In this document: positions 35,609-42,760 of the stretch, in pieces
How the letters are laid out: every line of letters starts with the position of its first letter
Numbering within the stretch: the stretch's first letter is position 1
Origin: Dietzia natronolimnaea
GTDB lineage: Bacteria; Actinomycetota; Actinomycetes; Mycobacteriales; Mycobacteriaceae
Length of the DNA: 64,000 bases
Reading direction: 5' to 3'
Assembly: GCF_002289575.1 (NCBI RefSeq)
Contig: NZ_NTGA01000020.1
Location: forward strand, 1-64,000
Position numbers and translations under genes: made by a program
The notes under the pieces: generated by a model
Told to the model about the DNA's origin: nothing
Databases searched by the model: none
The model's input: the letters and a program-made list of their open reading frames with translations, nothing else

Positions 35609-35869
35609 ATGAAGAACGACATCCACCCCGACTACCACCCGGTGGTCTTCCAGGACTCGGGCACGGGCACCAAGTTCCTCACCCGCTCCACCGCCAAGAG
35701 CGAGCGGACCGTCGAGTGGGAGGACGGCAACTCGTACCCGCTGATCGTGGTCGACGTGACCAGTGAGTCGCACCCGTTCTGGACCGGCGCGCAGCGCGTC
35801 ATGGACACGGCCGGCCGTGTCGAGAAGTTCCAGCGCCGTTACGGCAACCGCACCCGTCGCACCAAGTGA
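35609..35869 (+). CDS. rpmE2: 50S ribosomal protein L31, type B (zinc-free)
   Basis: Type B L31 of 86 residues: [20 protein letters not shown], then [26 protein letters not shown]. It has no cysteine, whereas type A L31 has a CxxC zinc site and acts as a zinc store. Type B forms replace type A when zinc is low in many bacteria. Ribosome binding site AGAGGGA. Followed by rpmF after 65 bases. Confidence 0.96.
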   Translation: MKNDIHPDYHPVVFQDSGTGTKFLTRSTAKSERTVEWEDGNSYPLIVVDVTSESHPFWTGAQRVMDTAGRVEKFQRRYGNRTRRTK

Positions 35870-35934
35870 GCCGTGGGCCGGTGGTGCGCCGCCGGTCCTC
35901 CCACACACCCGAGACCTAAGAGGACGTAACAGTC

Positions 35935-36105
35935 ATGGCAGTTCCGAAGCGTCGCCTCTCGCGCGCCAACACCCACTCCCGCCGCTCGCAGTGGAAGGCC
36001 GAGAACCCGGCCCTCCAGGAGACCAAGATCGACGGCCGCCCCGTGGTGCTGCCGCGTCGCCTGGTCAAGGCCGCCAAGCTCGGCCTGATCGACCTCGACC
36101 GCTGA
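35935..36105 (+). CDS. rpmF: 50S ribosomal protein L32, zinc-free form
   Basis: L32 of 56 residues ([21 protein letters not shown], ending [12 protein letters not shown]). The usual C-terminal C-x2-C and C-x9-C zinc cysteines are absent, so it is again the zinc-independent type. TAAGAGGACG precedes the ATG. It ends 53 bases before a very strong terminator. Confidence 0.94.
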   Translation: MAVPKRRLSRANTHSRRSQWKAENPALQETKIDGRPVVLPRRLVKAAKLGLIDLDR

Positions 36106-36158
36106 CCGCGGTCCACTGAGCCCTGCGGCGCCCGCGCGCCGCTCGCACACGCCCGGTC

Positions 36159-36196
36159 ACGAGCCCGGCGGGTCCACCCCGACCCGCCGGGCTCGT
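36159..36196 (+). terminator. Strong hairpin terminator after rpmF
   Basis: A 16-base perfect stem: ACGAGCCCGGCGGGTC pairs with the segment ending at 36196, with a CACCCC loop. It isolates the ribosomal unit from mprA. Confidence 0.75.
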
Positions 36197-36204
36197 CGGC
36201 GTCT

Positions 36205-36230
36205 GCACATCGTGAGCGCGATGCACATCG
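36205..36230 (+). promoter_or_regulatory. Direct repeat GCACATCG upstream of mprA
   Basis: GCACATCG at 36205-36212 and again at 36223-36230, an 18-base period, 50-75 bases before the mprA start. OmpR-family regulators bind direct repeats, so this may be an autoregulatory site (inference). Confidence 0.3.
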
Positions 36231-36281
36231 GTCGCGGTGTTCCTCAGCCGAGGTTCAGGGATGTGGGAGAGACTGCCCCGT

Positions 36282-36965
36282 ATGAAGATCCTCGTTGTGG
36301 ACGACGACCAGGCCGTGCGCGAATCCCTGCGCCGCTCCCTCACGTTCAACGGTTACACGGTGGAGCTCGCGGGGGACGGGGTCGAGGCGGTCGAGCGACT
36401 CGACACGAACCGTCCGGACGCGGTGATCCTCGACGTCATGATGCCCCGGCGCGACGGTCTCGAGGTCTGCCGGATACTCCGGAGCCGCGGTGACGATCTC
36501 CCGGTACTGATGCTGACCGCGCGCGACGCGGTGTCCGAGCGGGTGGCGGGGCTGGACGCGGGTGCCGACGACTACCTGCCCAAGCCGTTCGCCCTGGAAG
36601 AACTCCTGGCCCGGCTCCGGGCGCTGCTGCGCCGTCGGGGCCCCGAGGCCGAGGACGTCGACGAGGTGCTGGAGTTCGAGGACCTGCGGATGGACCTGGC
36701 GACGCGTGAGGTCAGCCGGGGGGACCGCCGGATCCAGTTGACGCGCACCGAGTTCTCGCTGCTCGAACTGCTCCTGCACCATCCTCGTCGGGTCCTCACC
36801 CGGAGTCACATCCTCGAGGAGGTGTGGGGCTACGACTTCCCCACGTCGGGTAACGCGCTCGAGGTCTACATCGGATACCTGCGCCGCAAGACCGAGGGCG
36901 AGGGGGAGAGTCGACTGATCCACACCGTGCGGGGTGTGGGGTACGTGTTGCGCGAGACGCCGTAG
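36282..36965 (+). CDS. mprA: OmpR-family response regulator (MprA-like)
   Basis: Response regulator of 227 residues. The receiver domain (1-117) has acidic DDDQ, the phosphoacceptor Asp51 in VILDVMMP, Thr in LMLTARD and Lys in [15 protein letters not shown]. The winged-helix output domain (about 130-225) has [16 protein letters not shown] and GVGYVLRE. With mprB and pepD directly behind it this is the M. tuberculosis mprAB-pepD arrangement (Rv0981-Rv0983), the envelope-stress and persistence regulator. The start at 36282 was chosen because KILVVDDD must be near the N-terminus and GGGAGAG precedes it. Confidence 0.93.
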   Translation: MKILVVDDDQAVRESLRRSLTFNGYTVELAGDGVEAVERLDTNRPDAVILDVMMPRRDGLEVCRILRSRGDDLPVLMLTARDAVSERVAGLDAGADDYLPKPFALEELLARLRALLRRRGPEAEDVDEVLEFEDLRMDLATREVSRGDRRIQLTRTEFSLLELLLHHPRRVLTRSHILEEVWGYDFPTSGNALEVYIGYLRRKTEGEGESRLIHTVRGVGYVLRETP

Positions 36966-38356
36966 TGCCAGCCCGCACGGTGGGGTGGTCCTCCACGCCG
37001 ATCTCCCTGCACCAGCGGGTCACCCTGTTGGCGGCGAGTTCGGTGGGCGTCGCGGTGGCGTTAATGGCCGTCGCGGCGTACTTCGTCGTGTCCGGGTCGA
37101 TGTACAGCGAGGTCAACAACCGGCTCCAGCAACAGGCCGATCAGCTCGTCAACAGCCAGCTCGCCTCGGAGTTCGCCCTCCAGTCACGCAGCACTCTCAT
37201 CGCGCTGCGGGCCTTCAACCCCAACCTGGACGCGCAGATCGTGGCCCCCTCCGGTGTGCGGACGGCCACCGGCGAACCGTTCCAGATCGGCGGCCCGGAG
37301 ATCGCGGTGGTGCGGGGCGAGGCCGACTCGAGTCTGAGGACGGCCGGGGGAAAGCAGATCTATGCCGTGGGTGTCCGTGACGGCTCGACACTCATCCTCG
37401 CGCAGGATCTGGGCCCCACGAGGGCGGCGCTGAACCGCCTGGCGATAGTCCTGACCCTGGTGGGCGCGGCCGGCATCGCGCTGGCGGCGGTGGCCGGGAC
37501 GGCGGTCGGGCGCACGGGTCTGGCCCCGGTGGCCCGGTTGACCCGGGCGGTGGAGAGGATCGCCCGGACCGATGACCTGCGGCCCATCCCGGTCGCGGGC
37601 GACGACGAGATCGCCCGACTCACCGCGAGTTTCAACCAGATGCTCGTCGCGCTGGGGGAGAGCAGGGAGCGACAATCGAGGCTCGTGGCCGACGCCGGTC
37701 ACGAGCTCAAGACGCCCCTGACCAGCCTGCGCACCAACGTGGAGCTGCTGATCGCCGCGAGCAGGCCGGGGGCGCCGACGATCCCGGACGCGGACAGGGG
37801 TGCGCTCGAGGTCGACGTGGTCGGTCAGATCTCTGAGCTCACCCAGCTCGTCGGGGACCTGGTCGAACTGGCCCGGGAGGATTCCGGGGATGTCGAACTG
37901 GAACCGGTCGCGGTGTCGGAGGCGGTGGAGCGGGCTCTCGAGCGGGTCCGTCGGCGGCGTCACGACGTGCACTTCGACGTGGAGCTGGCGCCCTGGTACT
38001 CGTTCGGTGACAGTGCGGGCATCGAGCGTGCGGTCCTGAACATCTGCGACAACGCGGCCAAGTGGAGCCCCACCGGGGGAACGGTGACGGTACGGATGAC
38101 CCCGGTGTCGGACTCGGTCGTGGAGCTGACCGTCGCCGACCAGGGTCCGGGCATCCCCGAAGCGGACAAGGAGCTGGTCTTCGACCGGTTCCACCGGTCG
38201 CGGGAGGCGCGCGCGATGCCGGGTTCGGGGCTCGGGTTGGCGATCGTCCGTCAGGTGGTCACCAGGCACGGGGGGACCGTGGAGATCCACGACGCGGACG
38301 GCGGGGGCACCGAGGTGCGCATGACCATCCCCGGAAGCGACCGGCCCCCGAGCTGA
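36965..38356 (+). CDS. mprB: Sensor histidine kinase (MprB-like)
   Basis: Membrane sensor kinase of 463 residues. Two membrane helices (about 20-42 and 157-180) flank an extracytoplasmic sensor domain, followed by HAMP (AVERIARTDDLRPIPVAGDDEIARL), the dimerisation domain with phosphoacceptor His246 in DAGHELKTPLTSLRTNVELL, and the ATPase domain with N-box NICDNAAKWS, G1 DQGPGIP and G2 GSGLGLAIV. The GTG start overlaps the mprA stop by one base, so the pair is translationally coupled. In M. tuberculosis it senses envelope stress. Confidence 0.92.
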   Translation: MPARTVGWSSTPISLHQRVTLLAASSVGVAVALMAVAAYFVVSGSMYSEVNNRLQQQADQLVNSQLASEFALQSRSTLIALRAFNPNLDAQIVAPSGVRTATGEPFQIGGPEIAVVRGEADSSLRTAGGKQIYAVGVRDGSTLILAQDLGPTRAALNRLAIVLTLVGAAGIALAAVAGTAVGRTGLAPVARLTRAVERIARTDDLRPIPVAGDDEIARLTASFNQMLVALGESRERQSRLVADAGHELKTPLTSLRTNVELLIAASRPGAPTIPDADRGALEVDVVGQISELTQLVGDLVELAREDSGDVELEPVAVSEAVERALERVRRRRHDVHFDVELAPWYSFGDSAGIERAVLNICDNAAKWSPTGGTVTVRMTPVSDSVVELTVADQGPGIPEADKELVFDRFHRSREARAMPGSGLGLAIVRQVVTRHGGTVEIHDADGGGTEVRMTIPGSDRPPS

Positions 38357-38369
38357 ACAGTTCCTGAAC
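38353..38369 (+). promoter_or_regulatory. CTGAAC direct repeat upstream of pepD
   Basis: CTGAAC occurs at 38353-38358 and 38364-38369, one helical turn apart, across the mprB stop codon and 55-70 bases before pepD. Tandem half-sites with 11-base period fit an OmpR-type regulator such as MprA (inference). Confidence 0.35.
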
Positions 38370-38422
38370 CGGCCGGTGGCGGCGCCGGTGGTCTCAGCGG
38401 GCACACAGCGCGGTGAGGAAGC

Positions 38423-39775
38423 ATGGCCCCCATGGAGAACGAGAACGATCGGGGAACAGGTGATCCCCGGCCCGGCGACGAGTGGGCCTCGGGCCCGGGC
38501 GCGGGCGGGCACACACAGCATCAGTACGGACAGGGCCAGTACGGACAGGGCCCGCTGGCGCAGGGCCAGTACGGACAGGGCCAGTACGGACAGGGGCAGT
38601 ACGGGCACGTTCAGCCCGAGCAGGGATGGGGTGGCCCGGGCGCCCAGGCCGCGGCACCGCCCCCGAACCCCCCGCACGGCGGCGCGGACACCGGGACGGC
38701 CGCTCCCGCCAGGTCGGGGCGGGGCCTGCTGGTCGCGGGCCTGGTGGCGGCGATGCTGGTCTCCGGTGGCCTCGGCGGGTGGATAGGCGCCACGGTGGCC
38801 GGCGGGGGCGACGGCGCGAGGCTCGCCTCCCCGATCTCCGCCGCGCAGCCCGAGAGCCAGGCCGCGGACGGGACCGTCGAGTCCGTCGCGGACACGGTGC
38901 TGCCGAGCGTGGTCTCTATCGATGTCCGTGGGCAGGCCGGGCGCGGTGAGGGATCCGGCGTGATCCTGACCCCGGACGGTCTGATCATCACCAACAACCA
39001 CGTGATCGCGTTGGGTGCCGCCGGCGGACAGATCGAGGTGCGCTTCCACGACGGGTCGAGGGCCCCGGCGACGATCGTCGGTACCGATCCGGCGACAGAC
39101 ATCGCCGTGATCAGGGCGGAGACCGACCGGTCGCTCACCCCGATCGCACTCGGGTCCTCCGCGACCCTCGACGAGGGCCAGGCCGTCGCCGCCGTCGGCT
39201 CTCCGCTCGGTCTGTCCGGCACCGTGACCACCGGCATCGTCTCCGCGCTCGACAGGCCGGTGCGCGCCGGCGGTGCGCAGTCCGACCAGAGCACGGTGAT
39301 CGATGCTATCCAGACCGACGCCGCGGTCAATCCCGGCAACTCCGGTGGCGCACTGGTCAACATGAACGGCGAGTTGGTGGGCATCAACTCGGCCATCGCG
39401 TCGCTGGGATCCGGGAACGCGGGATCCATCGGCCTGGGCTTCGCCATCCCGGTCGACCAGGCCCGGCGGATCGCGGACCAGCTGATCAAACAGGGTTTCG
39501 CCACCCGTGCGGTGCTCGGGGTCACGGTGAGCGACCAGCGGGACATCAGCGGCGCGCTGGTGCGCACCACCGAGGCGGGGGGACCCGCCGAGCAGGCGGG
39601 CATCGAGGAGGGGGCGGTGATCACCGGTGTCGGTGACCGGGTGATCGAGAGCGGCGACGCGTTGGTCGCCGCCATCCGCTCGAGGGCTCCGGGGGAGACG
39701 ATCTCCGTCACCTATGCTTCTCGTGTGGGCGATCAGCCGACGACTGTCGACGTGGTACTGGGAGAGGCGAGATGA
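38423..39775 (+). CDS. pepD: HtrA-family trypsin-like serine protease with PDZ domain (PepD-like)
   Basis: Membrane-anchored envelope protease/chaperone of 450 residues. The N-terminal about 95 residues are cytoplasmic, low-complexity and contain QYGQG repeats. A membrane anchor follows at about 98-120 (GLLVAGLVAAMLVSGGLGG). The protease domain has the triad His193 (ITNNHVIA), Asp226 (ATDIAVI) and Ser307 (GNSGGALVN), followed by a PDZ domain from about 355 (GFATRAVLGVTVSDQRDISGALVR). In M. tuberculosis PepD is controlled by MprAB and modulates SigE signalling. Overlaps moaB by 4 bases (ATGA). Confidence 0.94.
   Translation: MAPMENENDRGTGDPRPGDEWASGPGAGGHTQHQYGQGQYGQGPLAQGQYGQGQYGQGQYGHVQPEQGWGGPGAQAAAPPPNPPHGGADTGTAAPARSGRGLLVAGLVAAMLVSGGLGGWIGATVAGGGDGARLASPISAAQPESQAADGTVESVADTVLPSVVSIDVRGQAGRGEGSGVILTPDGLIITNNHVIALGAAGGQIEVRFHDGSRAPATIVGTDPATDIAVIRAETDRSLTPIALGSSATLDEGQAVAAVGSPLGLSGTVTTGIVSALDRPVRAGGAQSDQSTVIDAIQTDAAVNPGNSGGALVNMNGELVGINSAIASLGSGNAGSIGLGFAIPVDQARRIADQLIKQGFATRAVLGVTVSDQRDISGALVRTTEAGGPAEQAGIEEGAVITGVGDRVIESGDALVAAIRSRAPGETISVTYASRVGDQPTTVDVVLGEAR
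38522..38613 (+). repeat. 15-bp tandem repeats encoding QYGQG in pepD
   Basis: About five copies of a 15-base unit around CAGTACGGACAGGGC, interrupted once by CCGCTGGCG. They encode QYGQG repeats in the cytoplasmic N-terminal region of the protease. Copy number may vary. Confidence 0.85.
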
Positions 39776-40347
39776 GCACGAGATTCGACCCGAGGTCTCT
39801 GCCCGGTGGGCGCAGGCTCCAGGCTGACGTGGATTTCGACCCCTCGGCCACCGAGCCGGCGGACACTCCCATCGCCGGTCGCGCGATGGTCGTGGTGGTC
39901 ACCGACCGGTTGGACGGCCGGGAGGATTCGATCGGCCCGCTGGTCACCGAGTTGCTCGAGGAGGAGGGGTTCCTGGTGGGCGGCGTCGTGGGAGTGGCCT
40001 CCGACGAGGCCGAGGTCCGCAAGGCACTCGAGACCGCGGTGGTCGGCGGGTTCGACTTCGTGGTGACCGTCGGCGGCACCGGAGTCGGACCGCGGGACAT
40101 CACCCCCGAGGTGACGGAGGAGATCCTCGACCAGCGCCTGCCCGGCATCGCCGAGGCCGTCCGGTCGTCAGGTCTCACGGCCGGAGCCGTCGACTCGATC
40201 GTCTCCCGCGGTCTGGTCGGGGTGTCCGGCAGCACGGTGGTCGCCAACCTCGCGCCGAGTCGCGCTGCGATCCGTGACGGGATGGCGACGCTGTGCCCGC
40301 TGGTCTCGTACGTGGTGGCTCAGCTGTCGGCGATCGACGAGTGGTGA
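39772..40347 (+). CDS. MoaB/Mog-family molybdopterin-binding protein
   Basis: Molybdenum-cofactor protein (MoCF_biosynth domain) of 191 residues. The MPT-binding motif is VVTVGGTGVGPRDITPEVTEEIL (about 98-120), followed by the RSSGLTAGAVDSIVSRGLVGVSGSTVVANLAPS segment that forms the GS-rich loop. It matches Rv0984 (MoaB2) in position after pepD. Because it is coupled to an envelope protease gene rather than to other moa genes, a direct role in cofactor synthesis is probable but not certain. A GTG start of the next ORF overlaps its stop. Confidence 0.9.
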   Translation: MSTRFDPRSLPGGRRLQADVDFDPSATEPADTPIAGRAMVVVVTDRLDGREDSIGPLVTELLEEEGFLVGGVVGVASDEAEVRKALETAVVGGFDFVVTVGGTGVGPRDITPEVTEEILDQRLPGIAEAVRSSGLTAGAVDSIVSRGLVGVSGSTVVANLAPSRAAIRDGMATLCPLVSYVVAQLSAIDEW

Positions 40348-40538
40348 CCGACCGGCGGGTCGAGGACGGCGGGCCGCGGGACAGTGCCCGGATAGACAGC
40401 GCCCGGACCGCCAGCGCCCGGATCGATGAGGTGTTCGGCGAGGTCCTGCCTCGGACCACCTCCGACGAGGTCCGCGACCGGGACGGCCGGCTCGGCGACG
40501 ACTGGTGGAGGGAGCAACGCCCGCCCCACCACGGGTGA
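40344..40538 (+). CDS. Small conserved protein after moaB (64 aa), function unknown
   Basis: A 64-residue hydrophilic protein beginning VTDRRVEDGG at a GTG that overlaps the moaB stop (GTGA). After a repetitive SARxxSAR stretch the C-terminus reads IDEVFGEVLPRTTSDE, then DDWWREQRPPHHG. This C-terminal pattern (VFGDVLP-TTSDE-x-W-x-PPHHG) recurs in small proteins beside moaB-type genes in this order, as far as I recall. No domain with a known role is visible. The coding call rests on the coupling with moaB and the motif. Confidence 0.65.
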   Translation: MTDRRVEDGGPRDSARIDSARTASARIDEVFGEVLPRTTSDEVRDRDGRLGDDWWREQRPPHHG

Positions 40539-40550
40539 GCTGCCCGGGGC

Positions 40551-40584
40551 GCGGGGTCAGGACTAGTGCGGGGTCAGGACTCGC
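40551..40584 (-). repeat. 17-bp tandem duplication at the mscL stop codon
   Basis: GCGGGGTCAGGACT begins at 40551 and again at 40568, a 17-base period (14 of 17 identical). The second copy holds the mscL stop codon, and the first creates a second minus-strand TGA. Confidence 0.7.
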
Positions 40585-41002
40585 CGGACGGGTTCCGCGG
40601 GTCCGAGGGATGGCTGAGCGGACGCCCGGCGAGCAGGTCGCGGATCTCCACCAGGAGGTCGTTGTCCGAGGCGGGGGCATCCACACCCTTGCGCTTGGCG
40701 GCGGCCTCCTTCAGCTTGTTCATCGGCCCCACCAGGACGAAGTAGATGACCGCGGCGATCAGCAGGAAGTTGATGATCGCGGTGAGCAGCAACCCGAAGT
40801 CCATCCGGGTCTCGGGGTTGTTGTCCAGTAGTTGGACGGCGAACCCGATCTCGCTGTTACCACCCAACAGCGCGATGAGCGGGTTGATGATCGCGGTGGT
40901 GAAGGCGTCGACGATCGACGCGAACGCCGTGCCGATGACCACGGCGACCGCCAGGTCGATCACGTTGCCCTGCATGATGAAGTCTTTGAAGCCCTTGAGC
41001 AT
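40574..41002 (-). CDS. mscL: Large-conductance mechanosensitive channel
   Basis: Homopentameric channel that opens under membrane tension to release solutes after osmotic downshift. The 142 residues start MLKGFKDFIMQGNVIDLAVAVVIGTAFASIV (TM1), the second helix is around 68-92 (DFGLLLTAIINFLLIAAVIYFVLV), and the C-terminal amphipathic helix (PASDNDLLVEIRDLLAG) forms the bundle. AGGGAGGGG precedes the ATG. Synteny corresponds to Rv0985c. With the BCCT carrier at 58553 it suggests active osmoregulation. Confidence 0.96.
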   Translation of the reverse strand: MLKGFKDFIMQGNVIDLAVAVVIGTAFASIVDAFTTAIINPLIALLGGNSEIGFAVQLLDNNPETRMDFGLLLTAIINFLLIAAVIYFVLVGPMNKLKEAAAKRKGVDAPASDNDLLVEIRDLLAGRPLSHPSDPRNPSGES

Positions 41003-41102
41003 CCTGCACCCCTCCCTGGAGACGCGGCGTGGTCCACCGCGTGCGCGTGCGTGCGCGCCGATCTGAACCGCAGGGACGTTACCAGCACGATCCGTGTCGA
41101 GG

Positions 41103-41540
41103 TCACCCGTGCACCAGGATCGCCAGCGGGGTCCCGGCGGCGTGGGAGGCCACCCGGGCGGCGTCGGATTCCGGTACCTCGACGAGGATCGACCGGCTCC
41201 CGCCCCGGCCGGACGGGGTGTCGGCGACGCGGGCGGCGCGCGCGATCACCAGCGGCCCGCCGGGCGAGTCCGGGTCGACCGTGCCGATCAGATCCACGAG
41301 GTCACCAGCGCTCAGGAGGTCGGCGACTGACGGGTCCGCCAGGGGGACCGGGACCACCCGCACGTTCCGGTTGTCGGCGTGATGACGGGGGACCGCCGTC
41401 GGCGGCGCCGGCACCTCCGCCGGGGACTGACGTGCGACGACCGGCGCGGCGATCACCAGTGCGGCGGCCAGGGCGATCCGTGCGGCCCGTCGACGCCGCC
41501 ACCGCCGCGGGGCGGGTGGCGACGTGAGGATTCGGCGCAT
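41103..41540 (-). CDS. SAF-domain membrane-anchored protein
   Basis: A 145-residue protein with a strongly basic N-terminus (RRWRRRRAARIA) and one hydrophobic segment (about 20-36), then an SAF domain (LADPSVADLLSAGDLVDLIGTVDPDSPGG, then RAARVADTPS). SAF domains occur in CpaB-type pilus assembly proteins and antifreeze-like proteins. In this gene order the protein stands alone, with no pilus genes nearby. The start ATG at 41540 was preferred over the long upstream frame that overlaps ruc. Role unknown; probably extracytoplasmic. Confidence 0.75.
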   Translation of the reverse strand: MRRILTSPPAPRRWRRRRAARIALAAALVIAAPVVARQSPAEVPAPPTAVPRHHADNRNVRVVPVPLADPSVADLLSAGDLVDLIGTVDPDSPGGPLVIARAARVADTPSGRGGSRSILVEVPESDAARVASHAAGTPLAILVHG

Positions 41541-41562
41541 CTCGGTCCCCTCGGTCGGTCGC

Positions 41563-41586
41563 CCGCGCCGCCGGTGAGCGGCGCGG
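41563..41586 (-). terminator. Hairpin between ruc and the SAF gene
   Basis: CCGCGCCGC (41563-41571) pairs with GCGGCGCGG (41578-41586) over a 6-base loop. It lies 112 bases after the ruc stop on the minus strand and 23 bases before the SAF start, so it may end ruc transcripts or sit in the SAF leader. Confidence 0.4.
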
Positions 41587-41697
41587 TGTCGAGGAGACCG
41601 TATCGGGGCGAGGGGGAGAACCCGGGCCGCATGAGGGGGCCGGGAGGGGCGCCTGTGGACCGGGGGCGCCCTGTGGAGGGACGGTGTCGGGTGCCCG

Positions 41698-42063
41698 TTA
41701 CGACGACGAGGACGCGCTCGAGGAGGCGGGGGAACTCGACGAGCTCGAGCCGGATGTCGACCCCGCCGACGAACCTGAACTCGACGAGCCGGACCCTGAG
41801 CTCGACGAGCCCGAGTCGGACTTCCCCGAGCCCGAGTCGGTCTTGCCCGAAGCCGAGCCGCCCCCGGACCCCGAACCCGCCCCGGCGGCGCGGCTGTCCG
41901 TGCGGTAGAAGCCGGAGCCCTTGAAGACCACGCCGACGGTGTTGAACAGCTTGCGCAGGCCGCCCTCGCACTGCGGGCAGACAGTGAGCGAGTCCTCCGT
42001 GAAGGACTGCTGGATGTCAAAGGCGACGTCGCAGTCGCGGCACCGGTACGAATAGGTGGGCAT
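41698..42063 (-). CDS. ruc: FmdB-type zinc-ribbon protein, Ruc-like redox-regulated chaperone
   Basis: A 121-residue protein. The N-terminal FmdB/CxxC zinc ribbon has Cys pairs in YRCRDCDVAF and VCPQCEGGLRKLF, and FKGSGFYRTDSR follows. The last 65 residues are only Ser, Gly, Asp, Lys and Ala, hence disordered. This layout and the position before 5-FTHF cyclo-ligase equal Rv0991c (Ruc), a chaperone that M. tuberculosis activates by oxidation of its zinc cysteines and that works with DnaK. A CIRCE element upstream supports heat-shock control by HrcA. The long frame upstream was rejected because it reads through the CIRCE element and a neighbouring gene. Confidence 0.88.
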   Translation of the reverse strand: MPTYSYRCRDCDVAFDIQQSFTEDSLTVCPQCEGGLRKLFNTVGVVFKGSGFYRTDSRAAGAGSGSGGGSASGKTDSGSGKSDSGSSSSGSGSSSSGSSAGSTSGSSSSSSPASSSASSSS

Positions 42064-42092
42064 CTGGCCTCCGGGGCAGAGTCGGCTAACGG

Positions 42093-42119
42093 CTAGCACT
42101 CTACCCTCCAGAGTGCCAG
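42093..42119 (-). promoter_or_regulatory. CIRCE element (HrcA operator) upstream of ruc
   Basis: CTAGCACTC (42093-42101), 9 bases, GAGTGCCAG (42111-42119). The CIRCE consensus is TTAGCACTC-N9-GAGTGCTAA: the left arm matches 8 of 9, the right 7 of 9, with the exact 9-base spacer. It sits 30-56 bases before the ruc ATG on the minus strand and just after the 3' end of the cyclo-ligase gene, so ruc has its own heat-inducible promoter. Confidence 0.8.
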
Positions 42120-42122
42120 TCG

Positions 42123-42686
42123 TTAAAAGTCGAGGACTCCGTGCGGGGTGACCACGCCGGTCACGGGCCGATCGTGGGGCTCCACGGGGAGGTGCTCGAG
42201 CACGTCCTCCCGGTCCAGGACCGCCAGCAGCCGGGTGTGCGGACGGGCCAGCGCGAGCGTCCGGTCGTAGTATCCGCCGCCGCGGCCGAGCCGGGCACCG
42301 GTGTGGTCGACGGCGACCGAGGGCACCAGGACGAGATCGGCGTCGGCGATCCGCTCCGGGGGCCACGGCGGCGCGGACGGCACCGGGATGCCGAACCGGC
42401 CCGGACGCAGATCCGCCGACCCGGCGTACGCCGCCCACCCCAGCGGGCCGGCCGCGGGGGAGACCGGCAGGAGCACCTGCGCCCCCGCCAGGGCGAGCGC
42501 CTCGGGTAGATCCGCTCCGCCGGCCTCGTCGTCGTCGGGAACGAACGCGCAGACCACCATGCCCTCCGTCACCAGGGAGGCCAGATGGTCGCGGATCGCC
42601 CGGTCCCGCTCCGTCCGAACCGATGTGGGCACCGCGGCGCGTCTCGCGCGCACCGCGCGACGTACCGCGGACTTGTCCGGTGTCAT
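42123..42686 (-). CDS. 5-formyltetrahydrofolate cyclo-ligase
   Basis: ATP-dependent enzyme that returns 5-formyl-THF to 5,10-methenyl-THF. The 187 residues start MTPDKSAVRRAVRARRAA. The N-terminal Lys/Arg-rich helix is typical, and the signature LVPSVAVDHTGARLGRGGGYYDRTLA gives the ATP/phosphate loop. Ends GVVTPHGVLDF. A GTG one codon upstream is equally possible. Rv0992c is the syntenic counterpart. The gene is divergent from galU with 74 bases between the starts. Confidence 0.9.
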   Translation of the reverse strand: MTPDKSAVRRAVRARRAAVPTSVRTERDRAIRDHLASLVTEGMVVCAFVPDDDEAGGADLPEALALAGAQVLLPVSPAAGPLGWAAYAGSADLRPGRFGIPVPSAPPWPPERIADADLVLVPSVAVDHTGARLGRGGGYYDRTLALARPHTRLLAVLDREDVLEHLPVEPHDRPVTGVVTPHGVLDF

Positions 42687-42747
42687 CACCCCAGTCTGCC
42701 CGTGGTGTGTCGCCGGCGCTCCGGAGGTCGGGGCCCAGTGCTCCGTC

Positions 42748-42753
42748 TAAGGT
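42748..42753 (+). promoter_or_regulatory. -10 box of galU (leaderless)
   Basis: TAAGGT, then 7 bases and the ATG at 42761. Confidence 0.45.
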
Positions 42754-42760
42754 GTACGGC

